This document shows, piece by piece, positions 26,265-34,894 of a DNA stretch of 64,000 nucleotides; position 1 is the stretch's first letter; each line of letters starts with the position of its first letter. The position numbers and the translations under genes are program-made. A model generated the notes under the pieces. The model saw only the letters and a list, made by a program, of their open reading frames with translations. It had not been told where the DNA came from and searched no databases. The stretch lies in NCBI GenBank assembly GCA_013166775.1, contig JABLTJ010000004.1, positions 62,001 to 126,000 of the forward strand, given 5' to 3'. The DNA is from Promethearchaeati archaeon. GTDB taxonomy: Archaea > Asgardarchaeota > Heimdallarchaeia > Heimdallarchaeales > Heimdallarchaeaceae.

Positions 26265-26274
26265 CTTTAAAAAG
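26265..26274 (+). promoter_or_regulatory. TATA-like box of the pilus ATPase gene
   Basis: CTTTAAAAAG is centred about 27 bp before the ATG at 26296, the spacing expected for a leaderless archaeal transcript. Confidence 0.5.
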
Positions 26275-26295
26275 AGTAGCACTTAATATTAATCT

Positions 26296-27831
26296 ATGCA
26301 AGAAGAAACTGGAGAAACTTTTACTGATACTGCAGCAGTTCCAATTCTTGAGGAAACTTATCCTGTCAGTCCTCCATTCTCTTACGTTCTAATTCAAACG
26401 GATCCCGTTTCTAAAAGAACACAGTATATGGTCGTCGAGATTCCTCTTGACAGTAAAGAACAGGCAATTTATAACAAAATATTTTCGATAATGGTTGACG
26501 AATTAGATGTTGACCTTAGTGTTTTGAAATCATCTGAAAAGGCAGAAGAATTTCTCAAGAAGAAAATAGTTGATATCATTAAAAGGTACAGAATTTCACT
26601 TAATGAATCTCAATTTGAAAAAATTATGTATTATCTAACAAGAGATCTAATTGGTTTCGGTAAGATTCAACCCTTCACACTTGATCCTAATATTGAAGAT
26701 ATATCATGTGATGGTGTTGCTATACCTATTTATGTATGGCACAGAAAGTATGAGTCTATTTCTACAAACGTTTCTTTTGATACATCAGAAGAATTAGATA
26801 GTTTTATCATTAAACTTGCACAAAGAGCAAATAGACATATAAGCATAGCAAATCCTCTATTAGATGCTTCTCTTCCAGATGGAAGCAGAATTCAATTAAC
26901 CTATGGAAAAGAAGTAACACAACGTGGTTCAACTTTTACTATGAGGAAATTCAAAGCAGATCCATTTACTATAACTGATCTTATCCTTTACAATACTATT
27001 GATTTGGACATTGCAGCTTTCTATTGGTTTACTATGGAGCACAATATCAGTACTCTCATCGCAGGAGGAACAGCAGCTGGAAAAACAACTCTTCTTAATA
27101 CGGTTGCGATGATGATTAAACCTGATCTAAAAGTTGTAACTATTGAAGATACTGCTGAACTCAACCTAGCTCATGAAAACTGGATTCCTAGTGTAGTAAG
27201 ATCAGGTTTCGGTGAAACAACAGAAACAGGATACCGTAGGGGACAAATCTCAATGTATGAATTGTTGAGAGCAGCAATGAGACAAAGACCTGACTATATA
27301 ATTGTTGGAGAAATCAGAGGAGAAGAAGCTTACGCGATGTTTCAGGCCATGTCCACTGGACACAGAGGATTAGGAACAATTCATGGTGATTCAGTTGAAG
27401 GAGTAATTCACAGATTGGAAAGCAAACCAATGAATATCCCACGTTCAATGATGAAATCACTGGATATAATCCATGTTATCCGAAAAGTAAGATTACAATC
27501 TAAATTCGCTCGTCGAACCCAGTCAGTAACAGAATTGATTGGTTTAGATCCAGTTACCGAGGAGATTTTAACAAACAAACTCTATCAATGGAATCCAAAA
27601 GATGATACTTTCATTTACTTTGGAAGAAGTTATGTTATGGAGAAAATTATGGAAAATACTGGACTAGAAGAACAAGCTATATTTGATGAACTAGAGCAAA
27701 GAAAAACAATTCTCAGATGGATGGTTAAGAAGCGAATTAGATATTTTGAAGATGTAGCTTCTGTAATCCAAGAGTATAACTCAGATCCAGATAGAGCACT
27801 TGAAAAAGCTAGGAAAGGATTAAAAGCATAA
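26296..27831 (+). CDS. Type IV pilus/type II secretion ATPase (TadA/ArlI/EppB-like)
   Basis: A 511-aa GspE/VirB11-superfamily ATPase, cytoplasmic, that powers pilin extraction and filament assembly. Visible are the N-terminal domain, the Walker A GGTAAGKTTLLN (about 256-267), the Asp box IEDTAEL, the His/Walker B region YIIVGEIRGEEAYAMFQAMSTGH (about 333-355) and the second His box GTIHGDS. No zinc tetracysteine of the PilB/GspE kind is seen, which fits archaeal ArlI or Tad-type enzymes. It is alone on the plus strand between the pilin pair and the Hsp20 gene; its membrane platform partners are encoded on the opposite strand 4-6 kb away. Confidence 0.93.
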   Translation: MQEETGETFTDTAAVPILEETYPVSPPFSYVLIQTDPVSKRTQYMVVEIPLDSKEQAIYNKIFSIMVDELDVDLSVLKSSEKAEEFLKKKIVDIIKRYRISLNESQFEKIMYYLTRDLIGFGKIQPFTLDPNIEDISCDGVAIPIYVWHRKYESISTNVSFDTSEELDSFIIKLAQRANRHISIANPLLDASLPDGSRIQLTYGKEVTQRGSTFTMRKFKADPFTITDLILYNTIDLDIAAFYWFTMEHNISTLIAGGTAAGKTTLLNTVAMMIKPDLKVVTIEDTAELNLAHENWIPSVVRSGFGETTETGYRRGQISMYELLRAAMRQRPDYIIVGEIRGEEAYAMFQAMSTGHRGLGTIHGDSVEGVIHRLESKPMNIPRSMMKSLDIIHVIRKVRLQSKFARRTQSVTELIGLDPVTEEILTNKLYQWNPKDDTFIYFGRSYVMEKIMENTGLEEQAIFDELEQRKTILRWMVKKRIRYFEDVASVIQEYNSDPDRALEKARKGLKA

Positions 27832-27841
27832 GATTAAGGGA

Positions 27842-27872
27842 TTTTTTTTTATTCCCCTATTTTTTCATTAAA
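27842..27872 (+). terminator. T-rich terminator after the pilus ATPase gene
   Basis: A run of nine or more T residues followed after ATTCCCCTA by a second T-run lies just after the ATPase stop codon, as in oligo-T archaeal terminators. Confidence 0.5.
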
Positions 27873-27934
27873 TAATTGCATTTAAATACAAATATTACTA
27901 AGAACTCTTAACAATATCTGTTGTGGTTGAGAGA

Positions 27935-28585
27935 ATGGACAAAGATGATAAGAAAAAGAAGAAAAAGAAAAAGTCTTTTCCAGATGATTTTCCTGATGAT
28001 TTTCCTGATGAAATCTCTTCACCGTTTGATTTCTTTTCATCAGGAAATGAATTCAATATGGATGAGATAATGAAGAAAATATTTCCCTATTTTAAAGGCT
28101 CTTCTTTTGGAAAAATGATAGATGAAATGATGAAGAATCTAATGAAAAATCTTGAAAACGTAGATTCTAGTGAATATGAAGAGATTTTCAAAAATCCATT
28201 TGTTTATGGATTTAAGCTAGGTTTAGGACCAGATGGTAAACCAAATTTTGGTCAATTTGGTAACTTAAAACCAAAAGAATATGGAGATATAGAAACTTCA
28301 GATGTTAGAGAACCTCTTATTGATGTGTTTAAGGAAGATAAATGTGTTAGAGTAGTTGCAGAGGTACCGGGAGTTAACAAGGGGGATGTCCTTTTAACAG
28401 GATCTGAAAGAACTCTAACTATCAAAGCTCATTCAAAATCTAGAAAATATGAAAAATCAGTAAGTTTACCCGTTTCTGTAGATATCAAAACAGCTAAAGC
28501 TAAATACAAAAACGGAGTACTCGAAGTAGTGATTGAGAGGAAAGAAAACCAAAAAGAAGAAGATCATGAAATTGATATAAACTGA
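27935..28585 (+). CDS. Hsp20/alpha-crystallin family small heat-shock protein
   Basis: A protein of about 216 aa with an alpha-crystallin domain in the C-terminal 95 residues (EPLIDVFKEDKCVRVVAEVPGV... through NGVLEVVIER). The preceding FVYGFKLGLGPDGKPNFGQFGNLKP is typical of an archaeal Hsp20 subfamily. The N-terminus is unusual: a poly-Lys run, then DDFP repeated, then two amphipathic helices rich in Met and Lys. It acts as an ATP-independent holdase in the cytoplasm. The track starts at GTG 27923; an ATG at 27935 after GAGAG is preferred. A TATA-like ATTTAAATA lies about 45 bp upstream. The gene sits inside the pilus locus, with no evident functional link. Confidence 0.88.
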   Translation: MDKDDKKKKKKKKSFPDDFPDDFPDEISSPFDFFSSGNEFNMDEIMKKIFPYFKGSSFGKMIDEMMKNLMKNLENVDSSEYEEIFKNPFVYGFKLGLGPDGKPNFGQFGNLKPKEYGDIETSDVREPLIDVFKEDKCVRVVAEVPGVNKGDVLLTGSERTLTIKAHSKSRKYEKSVSLPVSVDIKTAKAKYKNGVLEVVIERKENQKEEDHEIDIN

Positions 28586-28611
28586 TTTCTAAATAAATTG
28601 AAAAAGAAAGA

Positions 28612-29298
28612 CTACAATTCCATCCATAAGATTATGTTATGTGGAAAAGTTGCCATAATTGTTTGCCCTAGCTGAAGATCAGCTAAATAACTTCCGTCGC
28701 CCATATTGGTTATAAGAGTACTTGGATTAAAATCTAAAATACCATTATTTATCATTGACTTGATACCATTGTTTATCTTATAGAGGTAGATGTAATTTTC
28801 ACTACCAGTAGTGTCTGATATTTCAACATAATATGTTATATCTATTAAGAATGTTCCATCATAATTAACATCAGGACTATCTATTTGTAATGTAACATTG
28901 AAGCTAATATGTATTGAAACAGGATTTAAAGTTGAACTGGAATTACCTAAACTGAAATCTACTTCATCTAAGTAGAGTACAGCTGGTAGATTATGATTAT
29001 CAAGAAAAGATTCTATAGCTTCGAATCCCTCTAATACAGAGACAATAACTTCAGTTCTAGTAGCTCCAGTTGATGAATGAGACAAAGAAGCCTCTGCTAA
29101 ATCCTGGATAGCAGTAATTGAGTTATCTATATAATGGGAAAGCTGTTTTTGATTTGGAGCTGGATTTACATATGGACTTTGGGTTATTCGATAAACAGTT
29201 GTAGAGAGTAGAATTAAGTAGATTAGAATCACTATTGCCAATAATAGAAAAACCTGCCCTTTGCGATTCTTGAATATCGATTTCCTCATTTTATACAC
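28612..29298 (-). CDS. Pilin-like protein (KNRKGQ leader)
   Basis: A 228-aa protein beginning with a basic leader and helix, FKNRKGQVFLLLAIVILIYLILLSTTVY, the layout of archaeal class III-type signal peptides, then a Ser/Thr-rich hydrophilic domain with predicted beta strands. It is the last gene of a minus-strand pilus operon and overlaps the previous gene by 8 bp (less if the internal ATG at 29289 is used). It ends convergently 26 bp from the Hsp20 gene. A minor pilin or pilus-associated role is inferred from the leader and operon. Confidence 0.75.
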   Translation of the reverse strand: MYKMRKSIFKNRKGQVFLLLAIVILIYLILLSTTVYRITQSPYVNPAPNQKQLSHYIDNSITAIQDLAEASLSHSSTGATRTEVIVSVLEGFEAIESFLDNHNLPAVLYLDEVDFSLGNSSSTLNPVSIHISFNVTLQIDSPDVNYDGTFLIDITYYVEISDTTGSENYIYLYKINNGIKSMINNGILDFNPSTLITNMGDGSYLADLQLGQTIMATFPHNIILWMEL

Positions 29299-29758
29299 CT
29301 TTCAACCACACTTGGAAGTGATAAATATAAGATTCAAATTCCCCGTTGACTTCTGTAATCAAATAGTCAATTCCTATTGTTTCTTTTGGTAAGATTAGTG
29401 CTTGATTTATCCAACTGTTAATCACTACATCAATTGATTCCATATTTTCACAGTATAACTGGAATTCTCCATTATCCGGTAAAACGCCATAAATTGCTTG
29501 TTTTATTGTATTCTTGATATTTGTTATTTCTACTGCTGAACCAGTTTCAACAGTTACAATATATTCATCTAAAATTCCATTTTTATCAAGAAGTTTTAGT
29601 GTGTTGTAAATATCTTCCTGGAAGTTTGGTTCAGTCGAGGGTTGAGTTGCAAGTTGAACCTCATATAGAGCTGTTACCATTATAATCATAACAGATACAG
29701 CTATGAATGCTTCAATTATGAACAATTGACCCTTCTTGTTTTTAGTTAAACGTTTCAA
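29291..29758 (-). CDS. Pilin-like protein (KNKKGQ leader)
   Basis: A 155-aa protein with the leader MKRLTKNKKGQLFIIEAFIAVSVMIIMVTALYEV: basic residues, a GQ junction, and a helix with a glutamate at the fifth position after the Gln, which resembles the Glu5 of canonical type IV pilins. The remaining domain is mixed alpha/beta. It lies in the middle of three consecutive pilin-like genes with almost no intergenic space (4 bp to the upstream gene). Confidence 0.75.
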   Translation of the reverse strand: MKRLTKNKKGQLFIIEAFIAVSVMIIMVTALYEVQLATQPSTEPNFQEDIYNTLKLLDKNGILDEYIVTVETGSAVEITNIKNTIKQAIYGVLPDNGEFQLYCENMESIDVVINSWINQALILPKETIGIDYLITEVNGEFESYIYHFQVWLKGV

Positions 29759-29762
29759 TTTA

Positions 29763-30908
29763 TCACCAATACCACATTTGACATTTTACAAGTACATTTC
29801 GTACCATTAGTATGTGAGTCACAGAGATGTATGAAGATTCTGGCATCTGGGAGATAGGACCATATGTACCTCCCAGGTTTTCGGTTAAGAACATAGGAAT
29901 TCCAATGAAACCAGCGCGATACTCTGTACCTTCTCTTTCTTGTACAACTACAACTGCTACTCCATCAGCGGGTGCAGGGATGTTCTCTGCTAAATAGATT
30001 TGCCCTTCATTGTTATTTACTTGTGCCAATGAAGTTGTACGATGAGTTATGTCAATATCACCATAAGGAAATAAGACGAATGCTTGAGCTTCGTCACTTA
30101 ATTGAGTGCGTGCAACACTAATGTCAACTGCACTAGTTTTCGATGCTGTATTTTCTCTAACAAAGGGATTAAGAACAAATTCTGATTGGAAATACTCTAA
30201 TCCGGATGCTTCTTTTTCCATTCTTAAAACTGTATAGTCTTGGTATATTCCACCAACTTGTGCAAATGCAACAATACTATAATATCCTGTTGTATTAACA
30301 TTTATCACCGATTTGAAGCTAACAACTCCAGAAATATCCTTTGTTTGTGTGTAATTCAATGCAACATTGTTGTTAGCATCAATTGAAAATACCCAGACAT
30401 CTGCATCTTTTATTGGAGTTTGATATTCAGTTACCATACCATTTATTGTTATTTTATCAAACGCTATTTGGACACTGTTAAGAGATATCGTTATAGGAGA
30501 GTAGATCTCCAATGCAAAATCTTGAATCAAAGCAAATGAAGTCTTTGTTTTAATATAATCTATTTGCCAAAAATCCATTATCCCTGAGGTTAATCTATTA
30601 ATTTTAGTAAAATCCAAGCTTTCTTGATTACCCAATAAACCCACTCTAAAATCTGATAAATAACTAATTCCTCTACTTCCCCAATTGGTTGGATATCCTT
30701 GAGAATAGAAGATATTACTATATAATGTGTCCAAATCTTGCTCTTGAGAATAAGTTTCCATTTGTACAAGAGAGGGGATCAAGAGGTTTGAAAGGACTAT
30801 TATTATTTGACTAAATGCTATGATGAAAATCAACATAGCTAAAGCGAAGTCTATACCTCTTACTTGTCCTCTACGGTTTCTGGCAAATTTATGAAGATTA
30901 AACGCCAA
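29763..30908 (-). CDS. Large pilin-like protein with an extended beta-rich ectodomain
   Basis: A 381-aa protein whose N-terminus, FARNRRGQVRGIDFALAMLIFIIAFSQIIIVL, again shows the basic RRGQ leader and a hydrophobic helix. The ectodomain contains a segment around residues 150-210 (INGMVTEYQTPIKDADVWVF... GYYSIVAFAQV) that reads like a carboxypeptidase-regulatory or CNA-B-type beta-sandwich, and a C-terminal domain ending in Cys/Trp. It may be a tip or adhesive subunit. It follows the coiled-coil gene in the same minus-strand operon with a 14-bp gap. Confidence 0.73.
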   Translation of the reverse strand: MAFNLHKFARNRRGQVRGIDFALAMLIFIIAFSQIIIVLSNLLIPSLVQMETYSQEQDLDTLYSNIFYSQGYPTNWGSRGISYLSDFRVGLLGNQESLDFTKINRLTSGIMDFWQIDYIKTKTSFALIQDFALEIYSPITISLNSVQIAFDKITINGMVTEYQTPIKDADVWVFSIDANNNVALNYTQTKDISGVVSFKSVINVNTTGYYSIVAFAQVGGIYQDYTVLRMEKEASGLEYFQSEFVLNPFVRENTASKTSAVDISVARTQLSDEAQAFVLFPYGDIDITHRTTSLAQVNNNEGQIYLAENIPAPADGVAVVVVQEREGTEYRAGFIGIPMFLTENLGGTYGPISQMPESSYISVTHILMVRNVLVKCQMWYW

Positions 30909-30922
30909 TTTTCTATTCTCCT

Positions 30923-31342
30923 TTATTCTTCTCCTTCGTCACCAAGAATTCTTTCTTCTAATAATGATTTAATCTCTACAAGTGTAGCTTCTAATTCTAC
31001 TAATTCCATTCCTTTATCAAGCAGATTTGAAGCTCTTATTTGCATTTCATCAGCTTTTTTAATCCTCTCAGAGACCAAATCCTCCACTTTTTCATTCAAA
31101 GCAGCTAAGTCACTTCTTGTACTCATCTCTTGTTCTATTTTTTCAATTCTATCTTCAAGAGGACCTAAGTCAACAGATACGGAACCTACTACACCTTCAG
31201 AATCCCCACTTACAGCCGGAGTAACACCTTTATCTAGTGTTCCCATTATCCTTACTACATTGAAACTTACTTGGTTCACTAACCGTTTTATTTCATCTAC
31301 TTCATCTTTTAAGGATTTGACATCATCTTCTAATTTACCCAT
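30923..31342 (-). CDS. Coiled-coil protein of the pilus operon
   Basis: A 139-aa highly charged protein with two coiled-coil segments: residues 1-25 (LEDDVKSLKDEVDEIKRLV) and 55-135 (LGPLEDRIEKIEQEM... LVEIKSLLEERI). No signal peptide or membrane helix. It lies between the platform proteins and the pilin-like genes. In archaella, coiled-coil proteins of the ArlC/D/E group occupy a comparable cytoplasmic switch-linking role; an analogous part here is inference, and no sequence match to them is claimed. Confidence 0.7.
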   Translation of the reverse strand: MGKLEDDVKSLKDEVDEIKRLVNQVSFNVVRIMGTLDKGVTPAVSGDSEGVVGSVSVDLGPLEDRIEKIEQEMSTRSDLAALNEKVEDLVSERIKKADEMQIRASNLLDKGMELVELEATLVEIKSLLEERILGDEGEE

Positions 31343-31363
31343 ATGATTTCACCTATTTCAACA

Positions 31364-32314
31364 TCATATATTTAGCGTTATAAGTGGATTATCAGGTTGA
31401 ATTAATATCTTAAAAGCAAACCATCCAATGAACATTAGAACTACAGAATGCATTAGACCAGATTTTACTGACATTTTAGACATTTTACCAGCTACTAAAC
31501 CAGAGAAAAATCCTTGTACAGCTAACATATGGAGGAACAGTACTTCTAAAGTGTCCAAATCTATCTCTAAAAGGAATATTCCTGCAGTTTGTTCTTGTGA
31601 TATATTAGCAGATCCAAAAGGTATGAAAAATGATAGAAATAGAATTACTACTACTAGTATGAATATAAGAAATGCTGCGTAAACTATGTAAACGTAAGGT
31701 TTCATTGCACCTTCTCTTTCCTTCTTGAGATCTAGCAAACTTTGAACGTATTTCTCTGTTGCCTCAAAAATCTCTTCAAGGTTTCCACCTGATCTTTCTG
31801 CTTCTAATATTAATAAAGCTGCTCTCTTAGCTAAAGGTGTATTTATCGAATCTTGAAAATCTTCCATTGCTTTGCTAAAAGGAATACCCCAAGATATTTT
31901 GCTTGACATTTTTCTTAGTTCAGGTGTTAATGGACCATAATGTCTTTTTGCAGATTCTTGGATAGCTCTTGGGAGACTCATACCAGTTCTTTGAGCGTTA
32001 CTAATTTCTCTCAACAGATAAGGTAGATTTTCATCTATTCTTGATTGTCTCCTCTCTTCTCTATAAATTATAAGAAAAGTTGGAATTCCTACCATAACAA
32101 TTATCGCTAGTATCACAAAATCATTGATATCCAGAATTGTAATGAAATCCCTAATTGTTTCTCCTGTATTTGGATCTACTTCTGTGCTTACTAAGTCTAT
32201 TATACCCAAAGTAACTAGAAGAACTGCTGATACTCCAGCTATTATCCAATATATAGTATCTTGAGTTATTTGAAACTCCCTTGTCTTTACTTCTACTTCA
32301 TCACTTATTGCCAT
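31364..32314 (-). CDS. GspF/TadC-like pilus platform protein
   Basis: A 316-aa membrane protein with a T2SSF domain: two N-terminal helices, a cytoplasmic helical domain with the typical ENLPYLLREISNAQRTGMSLPRAI and LEAERSGGNLEEIFEATEKYV, then three C-terminal helices. The family forms the inner-membrane platform on which the secretion ATPase acts. It starts 8 bp after the first platform gene ends. Archaellum ArlJ and many archaeal pilus systems carry two such domains in one protein; here, as in Tad systems, they are two proteins. Confidence 0.9.
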   Translation of the reverse strand: MAISDEVEVKTREFQITQDTIYWIIAGVSAVLLVTLGIIDLVSTEVDPNTGETIRDFITILDINDFVILAIIVMVGIPTFLIIYREERRQSRIDENLPYLLREISNAQRTGMSLPRAIQESAKRHYGPLTPELRKMSSKISWGIPFSKAMEDFQDSINTPLAKRAALLILEAERSGGNLEEIFEATEKYVQSLLDLKKEREGAMKPYVYIVYAAFLIFILVVVILFLSFFIPFGSANISQEQTAGIFLLEIDLDTLEVLFLHMLAVQGFFSGLVAGKMSKMSVKSGLMHSVVLMFIGWFAFKILIQPDNPLITLNI

Positions 32315-32322
32315 TTTTTCAC

Positions 32323-33186
32323 CTACATTTCTGGTTGTTGTGCATCGATAAGCAAAATTATTGTCATTTCAGCCACAGGAATTATGACATATACTAATAC
32401 AGCCATTAAAACTGTCGAATTTCCCTCTGATCCACCTAACATTGACATCATAGCTAATATAACTATGAAGAATATTGGTGCAACTACTCCCAAGACCATG
32501 AATAATTCTGCCATTAAGCCTAACGATTCTATAAAATTCTTCTCGCTTTGCACTTTATCATTCATGAGAGATTCAGTTGAAACTTCAAGATATCTTTGTA
32601 ATTCTCCACCAGATGTAAAGGTTCCAACTATTCCTTCAAGAAAACTTGAGTATTTGGGGGAAGGAGATCTTAATGATGCTTCACTTAAAGCATGAACTAT
32701 ATCATATCCAAAGACATGAATGTCTCTTGATATCTTTTTAGCATCTTTCACAATAGCTTTTCCCATAGATTCTTTAGTCAAAGCTAGAAATATTCTATCT
32801 GGTGTAACTCCAGCTGAAGACATTGCTGTCATATAACTTGAAGCTGTTGGTAAAGCGGCTTCTAGCTTTCTCTTTCGTTCTCCTACCAAATAGCTAGGAT
32901 AAATCCACGTATAGACGAACATTCCTATGAAAACCATAACTGGAAGTAAGAATACTAAAACCCAGGAAAATGTAGGAACAGCTATTCTAACAGCTATTAA
33001 AAGGACTAAAGATACAACAGCGATAATAACTGCCCAGAAAATCCTCACACTCAGATACATTCTTAGACTTTGTTCAAGTCCAGCCTTTCTGAGCGTAACT
33101 TTTAAACCTTCAAATTCTGCAAGATAAGGTTCAACAATTCTACCTACGAATGAATAAGCAAACGATTCCACTATTTTTGAGCTCAT
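32323..33186 (-). CDS. GspF/TadB-like pilus platform protein
   Basis: A 287-aa membrane protein with a T2SSF domain: two helices near residues 50-95, the cytoplasmic domain ALPTASSYMTAMSSAGVTPDRIFLAL... FTSGGELQRYLEVSTESL, and two C-terminal helices (LFMVLGVVAPIFFIVILAM and a last TM). It is the first gene of the minus-strand pilus operon (TadB-like, TadC-like, coiled coil, three pilin-like proteins). The upstream 254 bp up to 33440 contain AT-rich promoter sequence for both this gene and the divergent gelsolin-like gene, and no ORF. Confidence 0.9.
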   Translation of the reverse strand: MSSKIVESFAYSFVGRIVEPYLAEFEGLKVTLRKAGLEQSLRMYLSVRIFWAVIIAVVSLVLLIAVRIAVPTFSWVLVFLLPVMVFIGMFVYTWIYPSYLVGERKRKLEAALPTASSYMTAMSSAGVTPDRIFLALTKESMGKAIVKDAKKISRDIHVFGYDIVHALSEASLRSPSPKYSSFLEGIVGTFTSGGELQRYLEVSTESLMNDKVQSEKNFIESLGLMAELFMVLGVVAPIFFIVILAMMSMLGGSEGNSTVLMAVLVYVIIPVAEMTIILLIDAQQPEM

Positions 33187-33400
33187 TATAATTTCCTCGA
33201 GTTTATGTCTTTGAATCTACTCTACAAAAGTATATTGTAGAATGACTATTTAACATTTGCTCGTGTAAAGTTTAACAAACAAATATTAGAAACTTTTTCT
33301 AGATGCAAATCGAAATATATTAAAAATTATTTAAAAATATAAAGTGATTTTAGATTTAAAGTTGTACATCAATATACTTCTTCTTTTTTATTGAAATAGG

Positions 33401-33408
33401 CTTTAAAA
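33401..33408 (+). promoter_or_regulatory. TATA-like box of the gelsolin-like gene
   Basis: CTTTAAAA lies about 36 bp before the ATG at 33441, giving a predicted leader of about 10 nt. It lies in the 254-bp region shared with the divergent pilus operon. Confidence 0.4.
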
Positions 33409-33440
33409 CGTGGAAAAGGACAGAATTCATTACTCTAAAG

Positions 33441-34232
33441 ATGAGACTATCGCCAAGTATAAAAATGATAATTAATAATTCCACTTGTATGAGTCTTTAT
33501 ATTATCCAGCCTACTGGAGAAATGACTGAATGTGAGAATAAAGAAGTTGCTCTTTCTTCAGACAATGTTTTGCTTGTTATCTCTCATGAACAGAAGAGAA
33601 TCTATACATGGATAGGAAATCAAGCAGCTCCACATTCAAAATTTGCATGTGCTAGAGAAACTGCGCGAATTAGGATGGAACTAGGATATAAAATCATGAA
33701 CTTAGAAGAATCTGAAACAAATAATGAATTTTTAGAAGCTGTTGATGAAGCTTGTAATATAGCAAAAAAACCAACCAAAAAACCAACTCCTGTTAAGAAA
33801 CCAGAACCTACTCCAGAGGCCAAGAAAGATGAAAAAACTAAAACTGAAACCAAACCTAAACCAGCAACAAAAACAGCAGCTGAACCAAAACCAAAAACAA
33901 CTGCAACAAAAACAACAACTAAAACAAAACCAAAAATCGAACCTAAAAAAGATACAACTCGTCGATACAGTAGTACAGCTATTAAAAGTCAAATTGTTGA
34001 TGTAGAACATGTCATAAAACAGCTTGAGATTTTGCAACCTATGAGTGATAGTATTAGAGACTATGTTATAATTGGGGATACGCTTTTTGTTGCTCCAGAA
34101 AATCTCGAAAAACCAGATACAGAATCGAAAGTATCTCTTCCAGATGGATCATTTGTAGCAGATGATTATATTCCCAGATTATTTTTGGAAAATGGTAAAA
34201 TTGTTGCTATTGAATTATGGAGAGAATCTTAA
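33441..34232 (+). CDS. Gelsolin-like domain protein with Lys/Pro/Thr-rich linker and unknown C-terminal domain
   Basis: A 263-aa three-part protein. Residues about 17-95 (SSDNVLLVISHEQKRIYTWIGNQAAPHSKFACARETA) follow the gelsolin-homology pattern: a strand, then IYxWxG, then a long helix with KxxA. Gelsolin-like proteins are known in Asgard archaea, where tested examples modulate actin filaments. Residues about 108-175 form a low-complexity, strongly basic linker of KP, KT and TK repeats. Residues about 178-263 form a compact unknown domain (YVIIGDTLFVAPENL... YIPRLFLENGKIVAIELW). No transmembrane segment. The stop overlaps that of the convergent small GTPase gene by 4 bp. Alternative starts at 33465 and 33489 would remove only the first residues. 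Confidence 0.75.
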   Translation: MRLSPSIKMIINNSTCMSLYIIQPTGEMTECENKEVALSSDNVLLVISHEQKRIYTWIGNQAAPHSKFACARETARIRMELGYKIMNLEESETNNEFLEAVDEACNIAKKPTKKPTPVKKPEPTPEAKKDEKTKTETKPKPATKTAAEPKPKTTATKTTTKTKPKIEPKKDTTRRYSSTAIKSQIVDVEHVIKQLEILQPMSDSIRDYVIIGDTLFVAPENLEKPDTESKVSLPDGSFVADDYIPRLFLENGKIVAIELWRES

Positions 34233-34795
34233 AGATCTCTGTTTTCCATTACTTTCTTAGCAATTATTGAGTAGATATCTTCTACTCCTTCTCCTAATTT
34301 AGCTGAAGATTCTAGAACAGTATAACCTTTTGCTCCCCATTCTTTACTTACTTCATCGTAAGAAACCGCTCGTTCTTCTTTAAGATCAGTTTTATTTCCA
34401 ACTATGATAATGGGTATATCAGGGCACCTTTCTCTAACTTCAGCAATCCAATTGTTAAGGTGTTCATAGGTTTCTTTTCTTGTAACATCGAAAACTACTA
34501 CTGCACCGTGAGAACCAGTATAATATCTTTTTCTTAAACTAACTAGTTTTTCTTGACCTACTGTATCAAACAAAACAACTCTTAGAGTAGTATCTTCATC
34601 AAATTGGATGTTTTTAGAGTGGAAGTCAACCCCAAGAGTAGGCAAATAGGAAGAAGAGAATCGATTTTGAGTGTATCTTAACGCTAAACTTGTTTTTCCT
34701 ACACTATAATCTCCAATGTTAAGGATTTTAATGATGTAAGTTACATTAGGGGTTAAGCTCATTAAGTGGATATTGCATAAAGGATATTTGAGCAT
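34229..34795 (-). CDS. Ras/Rab-type small GTPase
   Basis: A 188-aa Ras-superfamily GTPase with all G boxes: G1 GDYSVGKTS (28-36), switch I with the conserved Thr in YLPTLGVDF, G3 DTVGQE (77-82), G4 NKTD (134-137) and G5 SSAK (163-166). The catalytic Gln81 is present. The closest general type is Rab/Ras-like, as expanded in Asgard archaea. The C-terminus (VMENRDL) has no cysteine, so no prenylation signal is visible and membrane attachment must be indirect. An internal ATG at 34762 would give a protein 11 residues shorter; a TATA-like TTTTTAAAA near 34830 suits the longer form. It is convergent with the gelsolin-like gene. Confidence 0.95.
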   Translation of the reverse strand: MLKYPLCNIHLMSLTPNVTYIIKILNIGDYSVGKTSLALRYTQNRFSSSYLPTLGVDFHSKNIQFDEDTTLRVVLFDTVGQEKLVSLRKRYYTGSHGAVVVFDVTRKETYEHLNNWIAEVRERCPDIPIIIVGNKTDLKEERAVSYDEVSKEWGAKGYTVLESSAKLGEGVEDIYSIIAKKVMENRDL

Positions 34796-34894
34796 TGTGT
34801 TATCTTTCTTTTACATCTAACTCAAATTTTAAAAATATCTCATCTGAAAATTCTATCAATCAGTTCTTTAATGAAAAGATTGAAATTGCTTTTC

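Noticed and set aside
33732-34037. Minus-strand ORF made of Phe/Cys/Trp/Ser repeats
   Set aside because: It is the antisense of the KP/KT-rich linker of the gelsolin-like protein; the odd composition is a codon reflection.
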